A stretch of DNA of 64,000 nt from Gongronella butleri. Lineage: Eukaryota; Mucoromycota; Mucoromycetes; Mucorales; Cunninghamellaceae. Made by a program: the position numbers and the translations under genes. Shown here piece after piece: positions 11,201-22,429 of this stretch (position 1 is its first letter; every line of letters begins with the position of its first letter). The DNA lies in NCBI GenBank assembly GCA_025201375.1, contig JAIWZP010000006.1, positions 434,001-498,000 on the forward strand. Direction: 5' to 3'. The notes beneath the pieces are model-generated. The model did not search any database, had not been told where the DNA came from, and saw only the letters and a list, made by a program, of their open reading frames with translations.

Positions 11201-14200
11201 CCATGAATTTCCAATGATCGACATGGCAGTAAAACCATTTTACATTGAAGCCAAAGATTGGTCGCGCTCGGTAAGTGCGTTGTTTTTTTTCTTTTTTTAA
11301 AATTGATCACGATTTTTTCTTTGAAATTGCAGCTGGAAGCCACTGTGGACTTCAGCACATACGTGAATTACTTTAATATCAAGAATTCTCACTGGGAGCC
11401 GCTTGTCGAGCCTTGGCAATTCACATTGGGTGTTTCAAAAAAGGATGATCAAGTTCCATTGCAAGTTAGAGCAATTTCAAGCACTGATCTCAATGTGAAT
11501 ATCACGCACACATTTTTGGAGAGCACCATGGCGCTGATCTCCATGTTCGGCGAACGAAAGAATGTAAGATGGCGGTCAATTTTGCACTTTGAGCTTATTT
11601 TTATTATTATTTTCACGACTAGTTAGTCTATACTGGCGAACGCGGCCATGATTCGCCCTACCGATTGTGCAATCGAACTGGCTACGACATTCATATCTGG
11701 AATAGCAATCAAAATGGCGATGTTGTCGTCCGCAAAATCGAAAACAACAAAGATACACCGTGGTGGTTTGATGATTGGCGAAAGCGACGCGAAGTAAGAT
11801 TCAATTGGCGGGTACAAATAGCTGTATAGGCGCTCATTGTACGCTCTAGATGACCGACACCGTGAACAACATTCTCAATGTCCAAATTGAGGGGGCGCTT
11901 TGGGAAACACTACGCAGCATTCATGTCGACACAGAAGGAGAACACATGTATCCTTTGCGACCGCTAGTACGCAATGTCCAACACCACATTGTCTTTGATG
12001 TCAAGCTTGTTGATAATGTCAAAGTTGTGACCATTCGCTCAACCATGGTGATTGAAAATCGCACTTTGTTGCCTGTAGACCTTACAGTGCTGGATTCCCG
12101 TGGCTATTCGGATGGAACATTCACAAAAATAGGTAATATCATGCTTGCTTGTTACTTTTAAATAATTTTTTTTCTAGGCCCGGGTGATGTCTATGCCCTA
12201 CCAATTGAAAGAGCATATCATCATCGATTTTGTATTCGGCCCGATGGTAAATTCACTCAAAAAAAAAAGTGAATGTAATAATTTTAACTTGTGTCTTCGT
12301 AGCTGGATTTGGCTACAAGTGGACGGGCCATGCTATCCATTGGACCGACTTTACCAAAAACGATGAGTACAAAAAAACAATCAGTTGTGTATCGGAAGAA
12401 GGCCGAAGTGATCTTTCGCCGTTTATTTTCCAAATATTTGCCAAGTTGGACAAGACAAACGCTTTGTTTGGCCGCTATCCGGCCATGAAAATCTGCCTGT
12501 GTGCTCCTGTTGAAATCGAAAACCTGCTCCCTTTTGATTTCAACTTTCGAATCATTGATAAGACGGCGCGACAGGACTACAATTCGTTTCTTCGCAAAAA
12601 TGGCTCAATTCCTCTGCACATCATGGAAAACAAGCATCTCCTATTGCTGAACATCCAGATTCCAGATTCAGGTAATTGAATTAGTCTCTCCAATCAGTTG
12701 TGCTCAATGTTTTATTCTTAATAGACTACAGTGCCAGTGACTTTGCTATTATCAGCACTAAAGGATCCGAGGATTTGGAGATTGAAGACAAACTGCAGCT
12801 CAAGCATCGAACAGGCGCAACTCTCACGCTCCACATTCACATGATGTAAGTCGACTGGTGTATATTTTCATGATTGCAAGAGAGTGGATTGCTAATCAAT
12901 TGTTACAGCGACGTCCCTGACTCTGGTGGCGCGCGCAAATATAGCATATACAGCCCGTACATTATCGTCAACAAATCTGGATATCCTATCACCTTGAAAC
13001 CAAAACTTGCTTGGCAAAGCTCCATGTTCGCAACGCAAATGCCTAATTTTATATGTCATCCAGCTTCCACGGTATGCAAACCACGTAAAACAAGGGGGGA
13101 AAATTTGCTTATTTTGTTTCCTTCATTAGCCGCAACCTTTCATGTATTCGTATCCTAAGCATGACAATCGTAATCGGTCGTTGATGCAAGTTCCAGGATC
13201 CGACTGGAGTCAACCCTTAAGCTTTGAAGCCGTTCGAAGCGCAAATGACGTAACAATGGCCACCACAGATCACAACGAAGAATACCATGTCGGAATTCAC
13301 GTCCAAGAAGGGACTGGCAAGGTAATGGGATTGATTTTTTTTTGTTAAAATTAAGGGATTCCATATTTAAATCGCCTTTTTTTTTTTTTAGTATAAATTG
13401 ACCAAAATTGTCACTGTCACACCGCGGTTCATTCTCTCCAATCGCACCAATGCGCATATTCGGTACAGGGAAACAGAATCTCGCGCAGATCATGAAATTC
13501 CTGCACATTCAAGGACGCCATTGTACCGACTTCGGCGTGGCGATACCAAGCAGCTGTGTATCAAGCTTCCTGGCATCAATCACTCATGGTCTGCACCATT
13601 CAACATCCAGGATATTGGCAAGGTTCACGTTCGCCTTCCAGACGTCCATGACACGACTGTTTCTTTGATTCGCGTGACCACTATCCTGGAAGACGCAATG
13701 ATTTTCATCATTTTGGATGATGAGCAACCTGATCAATGGCCATACCTGTTGGTGAATCAGACTAGCGAGGACATTGCCATCTCCCAAGAGAATCCTGTTG
13801 CTGTAGCAACGGATGATTCTGGTTACACGTTTTACAGCAAACCAAAGGAATCAAAGCAGTACATTTTACCCGCGAATTCAGCACTATCCTATTCCTGGGA
13901 CATGCCAGCCATGAAAGAAAAGCGACTAATCCTCGGCATCAATGGCAGAGAGAGATCTGTTAGTCTACAAGAAATTGGAGTTCAACCGCCTTTCCGATAC
14001 TCGGTAAAATGCCTTCAATTTTTTTTTTTTTTTGGCACGACCGCTAACCTACTCTTTACACGCTCCAGACAAAATCTGGCAGGCCAGCAATCGCTTCCAT
14101 TGACATCAAGACTCAGAAATCGCGGCAAATACTGCAATTGTCCCCGTTCAATCAAAATAGCAGTCTCTTCCGCCCTCTGCCAGGTGCCAGTTCTTCCAAG

Positions 14201-16538
14201 CTGGCAACTGATGGCGCATCTGTGTCCTCGAGAGAAGAATTCGAGACAATAGACTTGAAAACAGTGACCAGCTTCCAAATTGAGGTCAAGCTTGCTCGTA
14301 TTGGCGTCTCGCTGATCAACAAAAGTTTACAAGAACTAGCTTATCTTTCTCTCAAGAACGGTGAGATGCGAATCACTGATTCCAGTCAATATCAATCGAT
14401 TCGGTGCAAGATTGAATGGATGCAAATCGACAATCAGCTTTATGAGACCAGCTTCCCTATTCTTTTGTACCCAAGCAACCTCACGAAGAACAACAATCAA
14501 GAATTGGTTCCAACCTTCCAATTGGCACTGGACCGGGTCAAGGATGATTGTAAGGAGTGGGATGTCAAAGGGCCAGGCACCATGCTAATGCCTTTTTTTT
14601 CAACTCATAGCTCATGGCGTCCTATATCTTAAATATTTCTCTCTTCTCCTACAAGAGCTCAAGGTGGAGATGGACGAAGAATTTATTCATGCCATAGTTG
14701 ACTTTGTTCAATTCAATGTGCCTGGTTGGTCTGCGCCTGATGAATCGTAAGACCATACATTGCCCAATTACACTCCTCGTTAACTTGTGATTCTTATTTT
14801 TTTTTTTTTATTTTGCTAAGAGCGCTGTGGGAATACACCACCGACATTCCTGACGCCAAGGAAAATGAAGACAATGCGATGCTGTACTTTGAATTACTTA
14901 CAATTCAGCCCATACGCATTGATCTTTCTTTCCTTCGCTCCACCCAGTCTAGCACTTTTGAAAGCCAGTAAGTGGCATTGCATCTGTCATGAAATCACCT
15001 AACTTTTGTCCCTTTTTAGGAATGATCTGAATCCTGCGCTCATGTTTTTCGTCAATATCTTAACCTTGGCCATTGGAAATGTCAATGTAAGATAGAAACA
15101 TTCACAACCAGGATTTTGTATAGTGATCTTAACTCGCCTGCGCGAATTTAGAATGCTCCAGTTCGTTTCAATGCGCTCGTCATCGAAAATATCATGGCAA
15201 CGCAAGGAGATCTTTCCAATCGGATCTTTATCCATTACAGTGATCAATTTGTATACCAAATTCATCGCATGATTGGTTCAGCCGACTTTTTGGGGAATCC
15301 AGGTACGAAATGCATCAGCGAAAATGCAGTGGGAATTTAATTCATTGTTTGGAAACCGTAGTTGGCCTTTTTAACAATCTCAGCTCAGGTGTTGCGGAAC
15401 TGTTTTACGAACCATGGCAAGGCCTAATCATGAGCGATCGCCCACAAGATCTTGGGCTTGGGATTGTGCGAGTATGTCAAAAAAAAAAAAAAAAGAAAAA
15501 AAAGAAAAAGAAAAAGACGCAAAACAACTCCTAATCTTATTTTAAATAGGGGTTCAGCGGTTTTTTCAGGAAGAGCGTTTTTGGTGTCACCGACAGTTTT
15601 ACCAAGTTCACTGGAAGCATTGGTAAGGGTCTTTCGGCAGCAACAATGGACCGAGATTATCAAGAACGGAGGCGTTTGACCATGGCAAGGAATCGGCCCC
15701 AACATGCCTTTGGTGGCGTTGCCCAAGGCGCCAACTACTTTGCTAGCAGCATTGCCAGCGGTGTGACTGGATTGGTGGTATGCTGAAATTGGCGTGCAAC
15801 GTCCTGTGCACTGAAATCTTTTGATTGATTTTGTAAAAATAGACACAACCCATTGAAGGAGCATCCAAAGAAGGCGTTGGAGGATTCTTTACCGGCGTCG
15901 GAAAGGGCCTGATAGGGTAAGACTACAGACATTGATATCTTGGGATTGACACGCAATATTGGTTTGATAGAGCCGTAACGAAGCCTGTTGTTGGTGTATT
16001 CGATCTCGCCAGCAATGTGACCGAGGGTATTCGCAACACGACAACTCCAAGCGACACCAACATGATCACAAGAGTCCGAAATCCAAGATACATTGGCCAG
16101 TCTGGCGTGCTAAAGGTAAATTTGGTTTTTTTTTTTTCAAATTCCAAAATTCTAATGCAAATGATATGATTTTCGGCTTTATAGCCATATTCCTTGAAAG
16201 AGGCACAAGGGCAATCCTGGCTTAAAACTGTTCAAGGCGGGAAATACTTTGATGATGCCTATATTGCTCACTGCCCTGTCCAGAACAACGACAGAATTGC
16301 AATGCTGACGTCCAATCGTTTAATGATCCTTCGAACGAATTATCTCGCTGTTGAGTGGCAAGAGCCTTTCACCGACATCCAAACCATCAAATGTGAGCCA
16401 ACAGGAATTGGCGTGTATCTGCGCAGCATGACTTGGGAACCATTTCTAGTCATTCCGGACAAAAAAATTAGAGATTGGTTCTTTAAAAAAATTCAAGAAG
16501 CTGTATCCCTTTTTAATGCCAATCAAAAAATGAAATAA
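5261..16538 (+). CDS. VPS13: VPS13, bridge-like lipid transfer protein
   Basis: VPS13 moves phospholipids between membranes at contact sites. I resolve 29 exons: 5261-5357, 5422-5499, 5556-6088, 6163-6231, 6291-6440, 6494-6916, 7016-7132, 7195-7778, 7856-11099, 11154-11270, 11333-11563, 11623-11793, 11850-12132, 12178-12246, 12303-12671, 12725-12845, 12909-13071, 13130-13321, 13392-14003, 14069-14549, 14611-14746, 14821-14967, 15020-15086, 15152-15302, 15362-15471, 15550-15777, 15843-15916, 15971-16115, 16185-16538. They sum to 3171 residues; yeast Vps13 has about 3140. The N-terminus is the chorein signature (MLESVVSTLLNRFLGAYV). YILKPVSGTGR is diagnostic. The adaptor-binding (VAB) region lies near 1830-2450, the C-terminal ATG2-like helix region near 2870-3030 (VGLFNNLSSGV), and a PH-like end follows. 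A possible AATAAA signal follows the stop at about 16570. Every junction is in phase. Confidence 0.96.
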
Positions 16539-16993
16539 ATTGACAAGAACCGCACTGTGGTCGTTATCAATAAAATTATGGACAGCCAAGACGACAGCGT
16601 GTCACAATCGTTGATGGAGACGGTCCATGATGGGGAAGAGAGATACAAAGCAGGATGAGAGCAAAGTGGGATACAGTATCAAAAATGGTCTTTATGCATT
16701 TGCGGAGAGAGGAGGTTGATGATACACTCGCGTGTGTGGGCGAGAAGAAGCGAGGATTCAGCGCAAGGCGCGATTCACAAGGCATTGCATCGCCGGCGGT
16801 AGGGCGTCCAGGCCGCTGAACGTGAGCATGGCCAATTTGACGTGTTGGGATCGAGTGTCAAATAGAGCGATTCGTCACTTTTTTTTTTTATTATGTAGTC
16901 ATGCTGCAATTTACTTTCTGCCTGCCTGACCCCTGAGCGCCGTTTAAAACCCTAATTTCGCACTCTTTTGTGTCTGTTCTTTTTGCTTTTGTG
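16539..16993. other. Spacer after VPS13, no firm gene
   Basis: An AATAAA motif at about 16569, some 30 bases after the VPS13 stop, is the likely poly(A) signal. A 26-codon ATG frame at 16578-16658 and a 37-codon minus-strand frame ending near 16770 look protein-like. Neither connects to plausible splice sites, so no gene is called. Confidence 0.5.
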
Positions 16994-17691
16994 ATGGAAA
17001 AAGAAAAATTGTCCTTGACCGTGGACGACGGCTACTCAATATGCTTGGAATCTGTCAATGACAATGATTTGCACCGAATCATGCGCTCACTTGTGACCCC
17101 TGTACCCCAAGATCGAATTGGGCAGAGTCATCTCAACTTCACATCGCGCTCATCTTCCAGATGTGAAAGCGCAGCTATTTTCAACTACATTACAAATGGT
17201 AAAAACAACAAGGAAAAGCACAAGACGATTGAAAACATATCAATTGACGCCTTGTTCAAGATGAAATCAGGCATAGCGAGCTTGTTACAGAAAATTTAAA
17301 CGACGTCAGGATTTTTGACATTCCAGAACGATCAGCAGGTCAATCAAAAAATTTGGCCGTCAATGATCACGATTGGCTGCAGCGCGAACAGCTGCTTGTC
17401 ACGCCACCACCAAATGCAATCGCTGAAACTAATCATCAGCACTACAGTGTAACAAAATATGAAAAGAATATCGTAGATGTTGACGCGCTCTCGGCGATTC
17501 GACGTGACAGCGACGCTCTTATTAAACGCCGCCATTCATTGCTCAACGGATTGTCTGATAAACGAGATCTGCCAACGACGACTGCTGATGAACCCCCAAT
17601 TGGTGACAGTGCGCCATCAGTTACGCAATCAGCAAGGAATGTTCTCGAGTCAATTCGTCGGCGCAGGCTGTTGCGATCCCGCGAGCCATAA
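16994..17691 (+). CDS. Unknown 211-residue protein, two exons
   Basis: Exons 16994-17198 and 17261-17691 are joined across a 62-bp GT-AG intron with an attgac branch-like site. The junction makes ITN-DEIRHSEL and removes the in-frame stop of the upstream frame, which supports the model. ATG 16994 is preferred over a start at 16970 because the upstream part is merely hydrophobic; 16970 cannot be excluded. The protein is polar and acidic in the middle, with a basic C-terminus (SIRRRRLLRSREP) and an RRDSDALIKRRHS stretch that could be a nuclear targeting or phosphorylation site (inference). I recognise no domain. It is followed by the RIB1 3' end on the opposite strand. Confidence 0.6.
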
Positions 17692-17794
17692 TCAATAAAT
17701 TCCTCGAATTTTCCCGTTTAAAATGCTTGCCATTTCCTCGCATCATTAGAATTGAGAGCCTCTGACTCGAAAAAAAACTAGCAAAATATTTATT

Positions 17795-18945
17795 TCAAAC
17801 GATTGTATCCGGCAAATCTAAGATGTGGCCCATTTTCTTCACTTTGACGGCCAAATATCTATCCAACTCCTTCTTGGGAGAGTCTGATGGTATATAAGGA
17901 GATGAGGTAGGCGTGCGATCTAACAGATGATCCGTGCCAACAATGCCAGCAAGGAGATTTTGCTGCTGATGGATTGATTTGTCCAAAGTGGGCGTCGACG
18001 ACCAGGAACGAGGCACCATGGCGCGGCGTTCGAGCACCTTGATGTCACCATAAGACTCGAGTTGCTCAATTTTGTCGGGATTGTTTGTCAGCAATTGGAC
18101 GTTTGCCACTTGCAAATCTTTAAGAATCGCATTTGCGATGCCATACGTGCGGCCATCAGCTGGATGATTGAGAAGCACATTTGCAGCCACAGTGTCGTGT
18201 CCAAGGTCTTGCAAATTGTACGCTCTACAATGGAAAAAAAACGATATCAGCCAATTGTCATAAATGATAAATAAAAACGAATGTACTTCAGCTTCTCCAA
18301 CAGACCAATGCCGCGTCCTTCTTGTCTCAAATAAACGATGATACCCCGACCAGCAGACTGCATTTGCCTCATTGCCTCATCAAGTTGTTCACCACAGTCA
18401 CAGCGAGCCGAGTGGACGGTTTCACCCGTGAAGCATTCTGAGTGAATGCGGACCAAAGGCACTGACTTGTCTTGTTGTGAGAGCATCCAATCCTCCTTGG
18501 CCTTTTTTTGTTGCCGTTCCAAATAAGCCATTTGATCTGGAGTGAGCCTGGCCACTTCATCGGCAACAATTTCCTCCAATCGGCCATAGTAGGCGCCACG
18601 CACAACGCGATTCAGCACCGTCTCGTGAGCCCATGTTTCGTCCAACGACCGCGAGCGCAAATCGCCATATACGATTGCCAGATGTTCCTTGTTATCCTGA
18701 TTGTTCTTATACAGATACAAATACATTTCACCGCCTTCGTTGGTAGGGATTCTTGCGCGCACTTGACACTGAATACGAATATCCTTTTCTGACTTTTGAA
18801 AACATGGAGTCACAGCTGTCGGTTGGTGCACTTGCTTTTTTAAAAAGTCAATATACTCTTGATATGTAGTAGGGCCTTGAGTACTGGTGGTAGGTGCGTG
18901 TTCGTGCACCACGTTCATGCCAAATAGCGTAAAAGCCGTCGCCAT
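17795..18945 (-). CDS. RIB1: GTP cyclohydrolase II (riboflavin biosynthesis, first step)
   Basis: It converts GTP to 2,5-diamino-6-ribosylamino-4-pyrimidinone 5'-phosphate. Exons (complement) are 18945-18287 and 18224-17795, joined over a 62-bp GT-AG intron that yields [16 protein letters not shown]; 362 residues. Zn-binding cysteines C171, C182 and C184 lie in [19 protein letters not shown]. The substrate loop RQEGRGIGL and the downstream [10 protein letters not shown] with LLTNNPDKI are all present. The roughly 160-residue N-terminal extension before the catalytic core is as in fungal Rib1. ATG 18945 is the first ATG before the conserved region and starts inside a T-rich leader. It is divergent from ERO1 with 222 bp between start codons. 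An AATAAA lies just after the stop on the minus strand. Confidence 0.95.
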
Positions 18946-19167
18946 TGTGTGAAAAATAAAAAAAAGAGGAAAAGAAGAAAGAAAATAATCGTGGGGATGA
19001 GCACACCCCGGGCTGACAAGTTGATGACAGATTTTTTTGCCAAATTTGTCAGACACCATCGCAAGGAGTATTTAAAATCCCGATTCATGCTCCAAAAACG
19101 TGGCAGCACCTCCTGAAAAAGTGGCGTGCTTCTTTTTTCCTTCTTTTCTCTTGTGCTTTTTGTTCGT
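18946..19167. promoter_or_regulatory. Shared 222-bp promoter region of RIB1 and ERO1
   Basis: The two start codons are head to head (18945 minus, 19168 plus), so both core promoters and 5' leaders must fit here. It has T-rich and A-rich tracts. I see no specific operator or convincing unfolded-protein-response element. The call rests on geometry only. Confidence 0.5.
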
Positions 19168-21313
19168 ATGTTAAAGCAAAGTCTGGTTGTATTATGTCTG
19201 CTGTATCTGTGTGTATGTTTTGGTGTTCATCTCAAAAGCAGCACACAGGAAGGAAAAGACTTTGTTGAAAATGTGCTGCTGCCAGAAACGAGCGACTATT
19301 GCAAAGTAAGATGCTGCTCATGAGCTTGTTGCGCCGGTGCTTACCTTTTTTTCAGCCCTTTGGTCAAATCAAAGATACCTGCTGTGATTATCAGAGTGTC
19401 GAAAGCATTCAAGGGGACACATTCGCAAAAGTCCAAAGCCTTGTCAAGACCAATTTTTTCAAATATTACAAGGTTTGATGCTTTTTTTTTTTTTTTTGAA
19501 GGTGAAAGCGGTGGTTAATGGAATCCTCTTTTCGACCATTTAGTTGAATCTGTGGCGGGAGTGTCCGTTTTGGCAAGACAATGGTTTATGCATGAATCGC
19601 GATTGCGCCGTCGAAACAACAGATGAGGTATAAAAGGCGGTATTGCGTCGTCATCGTCTTGCTGAGTACTAATTTCGGTCTCTAGTCATTGCTGCCTGAA
19701 GAATGGCGGCAGGATGCACTGGGCGCATTGAAGATGTCGCCCATTGGATCGGTAAGGATGGTTGAAAAACCAAAAAGGTTCTTGTTTATTTATTTATTGC
19801 TTTAGGCTTTCCAGCCCTTCAAAGTATGCACGTACCAAGATCAAGATTTTTGCCTTCAAGAGGACCCCTCAGACACAGGCAAGTGATGCTTGGCAATAGC
19901 TAAAAAGGAAAAAAAATTGATTTAGATTTTTTTCTAGACACGGTGTATGTCAACCTTTTGGACAATCCCGAGCGATTCACCGGCTACAGCGGTGATTCTG
20001 CGACCAAGGTGTGGAAGGCAATCTACGAAGAAAATTGCTTCAATATTGTCAGTCAGATGGCTGAAGGATGTCCCACTTGTGCAGCACAAATGCCCTCACT
20101 TGCATCGCTTACAAGTACCCCTGTTGAGTTGAAATTAGCCCCTGCTCCTTCAAACAAGGCCGAGCTCGATATACTCCTGGATGATCTCGCTGGCACACCC
20201 GACAATGCCAATGAAGTATGTCTCGAAAAGCGCGTCTACTATCGCCTGATCTCGGGGCTCCATTCTTCCATCTCTATACATATTTGTGACGAATACTTTG
20301 ATCGGTCCACTGGCACCTGGGTAAGTATCAAGGGGTTACGTGTCAAACCCGCTACCACTGACCTGATTTTTAGGGGCCAAACTTGCAATGTTTTGTGAAT
20401 CGCATTGGAACGCATCCAGAGCGACTACAGAATATTTATTTCACGTACGCCTTGGTCGTTCGAGCCATTGCCAAACTTGAAGATTACCTCGTTGAATACC
20501 CATTCAAAACAGGCGACAACGCTGAAGATGCTCGCACTCGGGTAAAAAAAAAAAAATCATTTGTTAGATGAAAAGTGACTCATCTTTATTTCTCTTATTT
20601 TTAGATGATGGTGCAGGATCTGATCAAGAGTACAAGGGAATGCCCTTTGACCTTTGATGAGAAATCCATGTTTCAAGGCGACCATGCCAGGGTAAATGGA
20701 AGAAGAGTACGCAGGTAACTTGAGGCTCATATCTCTTTTCCAGTCGCTCTACGTTGAATTCCGCGATCACTTCCGCAATGTGTCACGCATTATGGACTGT
20801 GTGGGATGTGAGAAATGCCGGCTTTGGGGCAAAGTGCAAATCACTGGCCTTGGCGCGGCGCTCAAGGTTTTGTTTGCTTACGAAGAGCAAAATCTTAGGT
20901 ATGACGATATGCAACATATCAATTGTTGCACACACGCAAAAATGCAGATCAATCGTTGACTTTTTTTTCCGCGCAGATACACGTCCAATCCTACTCTCCT
21001 GCAGCGTGGTGAAGTCGTTGCTCTTTTTAATACATTTAATCGCCTTTCAGAGAGTTTACAAGCTATACAAAAGTTCAGGCAGCTGTACAATGATCAATCA
21101 CAGCCACCTCACACACCTACTGACCTTTGGCAAATGGTATGCATTGGGCGTCATGTCAAGAGAATGCAGCAGCTTCACTAACATTGTCTTTTATAGATGT
21201 GGCAAAACGTTACGACGGCAATGGAATGGACTATTAGAGGGCTTGTTTCTACTCTTGCTAGAATGAATCTTCCTGTGCCGCATGTACTTTATCAAATTGC
21301 AGGATATCAATGA
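19168..21313 (+). CDS. ERO1: ERO1, endoplasmic reticulum thiol oxidase
   Basis: It is a flavoenzyme that oxidises protein disulfide isomerase in the ER lumen using O2. Eleven exons: 19168-19305, 19356-19472, 19544-19627, 19686-19751, 19806-19878, 19938-20320, 20374-20541, 20605-20691, 20744-20898, 20977-21136, 21197-21313; 515 residues. A signal peptide covers about residues 1-24. The shuttle cysteine pair is C101/C106 (CMNRDC). The active-site CxxCxxC is C391/C394/C397 (CVGCEKC). Other landmarks are [11 protein letters not shown] and WECP-like LWRECPFW. The fifth intron (19879-19937) starts with GC rather than GT, in the strong context CAG|GCAAGT; only that choice keeps SDTDTVYVN in frame. 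Its stop codon overlaps the end of the convergent gene at 21307. Confidence 0.96.
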
Positions 21314-22240
21314 ATATTATCGATTATTTTATTTCGAGGAGTGTGGCGTCTTTTGGCTCCAAGTTGTTGGACGATTCTAGAAAACAATTTGTCTACAGTG
21401 CTGCGATCCAATTCGGTCCATTCAACGTCCCAATGCTCACCATTTTCAAAAGTTGACATGTCCATCCAGTTGCCAAAAATTGGCCTAGCATTCAAGGGCA
21501 CCACCCTACCCTGAGCAGTCGTGATTTTGACGATTTTTTTGGTTCGAAACGTGGCAATGTGATAAATTTTATCAGCCAGGGATAGCCCAGTTTCTGTGGG
21601 TTGAATATCAATCCAAACACGGTGCTCCCGGTTGACTGACTGCACCGTGATTTGCCGCACTTTGGACGAGTCTGCATTTTCGTCTTTTTTTCTCTCCAAG
21701 AGATAAGCACTGCTGTGGTCCGTGATTGACGGCGATTTGGGCAGGCTGCGCGTCATTGACTGCCATTCCGGTTCATGGTTTATGTCTTGAACGCCAGGCG
21801 CTGGTTTTTCGAGGCCAATTTCGCCCTCTTGTTCTGTAAAGCTCAATGTTGGGCACGGGTGATGATGATATGGGTCCAATGGCTGCTGGAGATAATTGGC
21901 ATCTTCGGAGTGCCACGTATGTGCATAGTGGCCAGGGTAAATATACCGAGTGTCCGTCGGATAAAATGCGTCGGGTGGCATCGACCGTCGCTGAAAGCCA
22001 TGGACATTGGTAGGCGGCGCTGGCAAAGGCTTTGGTCTTTCCAAATCATGGTGGAGTGAATACAACGAGGAGGTTTTCCAGCGCTCTGGGGGACACTTTA
22101 CTTCAGTAAATGCATTCGTGTCAAAGGGCTGAGCGAGGGTAAAGGCCTAAATAGCAAAAGTTGAGCGCCTGCAGTCATTGATGATTTGGTATGATACGAC
22201 TTACATTTTCCTGGTGGTTCACATATGGAGGATGGTACAT
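21307..22240 (-). CDS. Unknown 291-residue protein with a conserved-looking C-terminal domain
   Basis: Exons (complement) are 22240-22205 and 22146-21307, joined by a 58-bp GT-AG intron after residue 12 (MYHPPYVNHQEN-AFTL). The first 150 residues are Pro/His/Tyr-rich and look disordered. The last 110 residues (from VRQITVQSVNREHRVW) alternate strands and helices. They include a buried-looking NARPIFGNWMDMSTFENGEHWDVEW motif and could be a beta-grasp or RA-like fold (inference). The end KRRHTPRNK is basic. I do not recognise the family. Its TGA (21309-21307) overlaps the ERO1 TGA on the other strand by being only 2 bp away, so the two coding regions share 7 bp. Confidence 0.7.
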
Positions 22241-22429
22241 TGAATTAATTTCACTTTGAAGCAGAAGTATGAGAAAGAAAACAAAAGGAAAAAAAAAAGC
22301 AATTGCGCATATAAAAATAAAAAACAATTGCTTTTTCTGGAAATTCCCTTTCAAGTTTACGACGCGACACACACCGTCAACTCCGACTTGATCATGCGGG
22401 TGACGCGTCTTTATGCACGGCTTGTTTTT

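Noticed and set aside
16694..16800. 37-codon protein-like minus frame (FDTRSQHVKLAMLTFSGLD)
   Set aside because: An in-frame stop lies immediately upstream and no acceptor reaches the right phase, so it cannot be tied to a gene.
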